From: Lithospermum erythrorhizon
Lineage: Eukaryota > Streptophyta > Magnoliopsida > Boraginales > Boraginaceae
Direction of reading: 5' to 3'
Length of the DNA stretch: 64,000 bases
Assembly (NCBI GenBank): GCA_019722365.1
Contig: JADFUC010000413.1
Span: forward strand, 62,001 to 126,000
In this document: piece after piece, positions 60,640 to 64,000 of the stretch
How positions within the stretch are numbered: position 1 is the first letter of the stretch
How the letters are laid out: each line of letters opens with the position of its first letter
Notes under the pieces: model-generated
What the model was told of the DNA's origin: nothing
Database searches by the model: none
What the model saw: the letters and a program-made list of their open reading frames with translations, nothing else
Translations under genes and position numbers: made by a program

Positions 60640-61730
60640 TATTAATGTAGAATTAATTCTATCCCCTTAGCCTGAATCTAATTAAAATATTATTCTGAGA
60701 GTTTATTAAATAATCTAGTATTAATTTATCGAATTTCTATCAGATGTATTTGACAATTGCGTAAAAAAGTGGAACGAAAAAGCACGAATTATTACCTTCA
60801 ACACCTTATCCCCGAGTCGATTTCAACACACAAAATATTATCTTAGAAAGTTTATTAAATAATCTAGTATTAATTTATCGAGCTTCTACTATGGGCTATT
60901 AGTCACTAAATAAAATGAAAAAAAGACACGACTATTAATAAGCATCATATCTCAAAGTCGAGACTATTAAAATATTATTATCTTGTAGAATTTATTAAAT
61001 AATCGAGTATTAATTTATGTGAAGCCAAAAAAAAAAAGTAGAGCCAACAACAAACAAATGACACGCCAGGGCTAAAAAGTATGACTACACCACACAAGGC
61101 CTTTTTTAATATATAATACTCATGATTTCAGAAAAAAACTCGCATACGACCGCGTAACGGATTATTAATTCTATCAAGTCAAAAATGAAAACGGAACGAA
61201 AAATTGTTATTTAAATTCCTATCCCCGAAGTCGGGACCGCCAAAATATTATATTAGAGAGTTTATTAAATAACGATCATTAATTTATCGAGCTTCTATTG
61301 TAGACGAGAATTGCAAAAAAAAACCAACACCCTCCCCTTATCTTCGAGACTCAACAAAAATATTATCTTAGAAATTTTATTAAAGACCGAAGATTAATTT
61401 ATCTAGCCTCTACAAGAATGATAATCTAAAAAACAGAAAAAAACACTAATTTGACCTTATCTTCGTGCCTGGGACTCGCCAAAATATTATTTTAGAGAGT
61501 TTTATTAAAGAATCGAATATTAATTTATTGAGCTTTAATAATTGCAAATGTAAAAAAGTGAAAAAGGAACAAAAACACGTAATTATTAATTTAGCACTCT
61601 ATCCCCCTAATCGAGACCACTAAAAATATTAAGTCTTTTTGTAGCTTATTAAATAATATATCCCCCTAGCCTGCACTCCACAAAAATATTATCTAACAGA
61701 AGCTTATTAAATAATCAGAGCTAAAAAAAA
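60640..61730. repeat. Irregular tandem array of an AT-rich unit, eight copies
   Basis: TATCCCC- or TATCTTCGAG-like starts occur at 60660, 60807, 60949, 61220, 61339, 61459, 61600 and 61659. Each is followed by a GTCGAGAC-like word, CAAAATATTATCTTAGA, GTTTATTAAATAAT and usually TATTAATTTATCGAGCTTCTA. Most spacings are 119-147 bp. One gap of 271 bp holds extra sequence, and the last unit is truncated. No ORF runs through the array. Confidence 0.8.
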
Positions 61731-64000
61731 GGTAAAAATAAATAAATAATTGAAAAAGTCATGATGATCACGAGCCAAAAACGATGATCATTGAAAGGCA
61801 ATGTGCCTTTATAATGGTTTAATTTTTTTGCCCCCTAAACTATCATGCTAGTTTCAAATTACCCCTCAATACTATTATGATCAGAAATTGCCCCCCATAC
61901 ACTTGTTTGAATTCTGCCCTCAAATCACATTTTCGCCAAAACTCTATTTCGACGATTTAAAAGCGGTATAATCGTCACCATATCTTTATTAACTTCACAC
62001 TTTTATCCAATTTTAAGCTAAAACTTCCTCACTTAACTAATGATTTAACACCTCAAAATTGCCCCCACTTCCACCCATTTTTTCCTTCTTTGTCAAAGAA
62101 CAAATAAATGTAAATACACAAACAAAGAACTGAAAAAAATCATCAACAATGGCGCCTAAAAAATCAAAGCAACACTTCCAAAATATAAAAGAACTTGTTA
62201 ATCAATTTTGGAAAGTGATGGATGTGGAGACTTTCGCTTTCCCCGAATTACCAAGTAATTTTGTCCACTTGTACAATTGGCGAAATTGTTCTGTTTAGAT
62301 GTGTTATAACATGCATTTGATCAATGGTGCATTTTATCAATTTCGCTTTTATTATTAAGTACATGCATTAATTTTCTCTCTTCTTTCAGAAGTTCGAAAG
62401 GGATTTACCACACTAAAAATCCAATGGAGTGTAAAGTTTGGGCGGTATATGCGAACGGATGTATGTTAAAGTGTAAGATTTGTTGACTACCGGCTGAGAC
62501 AATTTACAATGAGCCTCAAGTTGTGTAGAATTTCAATTAGACTAAAAAGATTTTGTGTTTTATTATCGAGGAAACTCTAAATACGAAGTTCTTGAGGAGG
62601 GAAGTTGTTCATCTTAAGCATCGACTAGATATAGCAAAATGGGTTGAATGGGTTGTTGTGGAGAAATAGAAATTTATGCAAACTTTACCCGAGTCATACT
62701 TTATGTTAAGAGTACACTAATCAGTTAAATGTATGATTGCTAAAGTCAGGTGGCCTAAAGCTATGTTAACCGGAATTAGCGATGAAAGCAAAAGTTAATT
62801 TAATTAGCAGTGACGTAGAGAGTATGATAAACAAAAGAAGTGAACTACCCCTATTAGAGCCGTACGTGCTATTTAAGATGAAATACGAGAGAGTAATACA
62901 CAAGTAATGGCACGAACTTTATATTGCGACGATACTATAAGGCCGCGATGACTACTTCTGGGTCCCTCGACGTGACTATCTCGATAATGATTTGGAGCCA
63001 TGCTGGGTGATAATGCACGAGGATGGTCATAATGTAAATGAGCCGTGGGTGATGATAATGCAAATGTATATATGACAAAATTAGTGGACGTTGATACTTG
63101 ACAAACAGAATATCAAGATGGTCGCGACGATAACGTTGATTGTAGTTTCGCATCGATTGGTATGATTTTACGACTTCTATATCGCCGGTATCTTTCTAGA
63201 TGGTGAGCTATTTGATAAAGATTATGAGCTCTCAGCAACGACGTGAGATGACGTATAAGTATGTTATACGAAAACGGAGGTCATTAATGATCTCGGCCCG
63301 TCGAATCTATCGACCTATTCCCTGAAGAACCATTCGAGACCTCTCATCAACCAAACAGAGCTGCTGAAAGAAAAATGACGTGGGAAGGAATGCACGAAGG
63401 CAATAAAGAAAAAGAGTACCTCTGGTGTAGAATTCAATAGGAGCAAGACCTCGATAAAACCCTATTATAGCCACAGATGGTGTTCGAAGCGTTAACCGAT
63501 TTCTCGTGGATCTAATAAGGGCATATGCACTGAAAAAAAATAAGCCTCCGAATTGTGAAAATGATAAGCTGACTCAAGATTAAGTGCATTTGGTCGCCAA
63601 TTTTGTTTATTTTGTCTGAGGATCGAAAGTCAAACAACTTGTCTATCCAGACAATGGTCAAGAGCATATGTGCGGAGTCCATTAAAAAATAAGAATGTTT
63701 CGCTAAATGTATATCTAAAACATATGTGAATAAGATAAGGAAAGAGAATAGAAAAACACCAAAAGCCTTTCATTTGCCATTTATTTGATGATTACCATAT
63801 GTGAGATAACTAAAAGTACGGGCTTGAGTATATCAAAGCAGTATTTTGTTATTCGGGAAACGAAACAACAGCTGTCCGCTTGTGGAGTTACTAAACGAAA
63901 TCACGTACATTAATGCTGACATCAACCTGGCCCCAGACAAAATTGTCCGAGCAAAATTCAGAGAATTTACATTTGTCCAGACCATCGGAAAGCATGGTTT
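61731..64000 (+). other. Decayed transposon-like DNA, possibly the 5' part of a Mutator-like element
   Basis: Around 61830-62100, TTGCCCCCTAAACTATC and related pyrimidine-rich words resemble terminal sequences of some plant Mutator-like elements. An ATG at 62150 begins MAPKKSKQHFQNIKELVNQF and reaches a stop after about 50 codons. Further plus-strand fragments continue to the window end without an intact frame or recognisable domain. The right end lies outside the window. The class is a guess. Confidence 0.3.

Noticed and set aside
60640..61730. CRISPR-like array
   Set aside because: Nuclear plant DNA. Units are long, diverged and without regular unique spacers. This is a tandem repeat.
61731..64000. 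Firm assignment to Mutator-like transposase
   Set aside because: No transposase motif can be read. Only weak terminal resemblance, so it is left as unclassified.

Overview
The window is nuclear DNA of a flowering plant, most likely a eudicot. Its three convincing genes have introns with GT/AG borders and belong to plant-specific families. The space between them is AT-rich and packed with plant retrotransposons, hAT and MITE DNA transposons, SINE fragments and an old plastid rRNA insertion. No bacterial operon, phage or CRISPR feature is present. The species cannot be named from the sequence.

Genes. (1) 451-1642 (+): a three-exon gene for a 189-aa protein of a conserved plant family of unknown function. 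(2) 4359-6429 (-): a three-exon CONSTANS-LIKE gene of the COL6/7/8/16 type, with one B-box and a CCT domain, 419 aa, apparently intact. (3) 44789-45931 (-): an AP2/ERF group VI-L (CRF10/11- or ERF118/119-like) transcription factor, 380 aa. Its 5' leader carries an 80-codon upstream ORF that is interrupted by an intron and is open only after splicing. The two transcription-factor genes are intact while almost everything else is broken, so the breaks in the repeats are probably real decay and not sequencing noise.

Layout. 1-2600: gene 1 and its flank. 2620-2905: degenerate plastid 23S rRNA fragment. 4359-6745: COL gene, with a Stowaway-like MITE in intron 1 and a 66-bp tandem repeat just upstream. 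8544-10122: SIRE-like LTR and polypurine tract in reverse orientation, followed by an imperfect inverted repeat with arms of about 420 bp (10404-11276). 14092-31263: a nest of LTR retrotransposons. An old Ty1/copia element is split by a second, complete but dead copia element (17463-26211) and by a solo-LTR-like unit (27801-29922). 31300-36840: remnants of an unrecognised glutamine-rich gene, with an exon-like segment present in three copies. 36847-42090: a decayed hAT transposon with palindromic subterminal repeats. 42100-44788: small repeats. 44789-46810: ERF gene. 47000-56600: AT-rich intergenic DNA with MITEs and an orphan cluster of E2F and G-box sites. 56640-64000: heavily decayed transposon-like sequence with two unusual tandem arrays (59681-59877 and 60640-61730).

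The genes do not form a pathway. Two of the three are regulators whose families act in light/flowering and cytokinin/development responses. The window is best read as three gene islands in a sea of nested, decaying mobile DNA.
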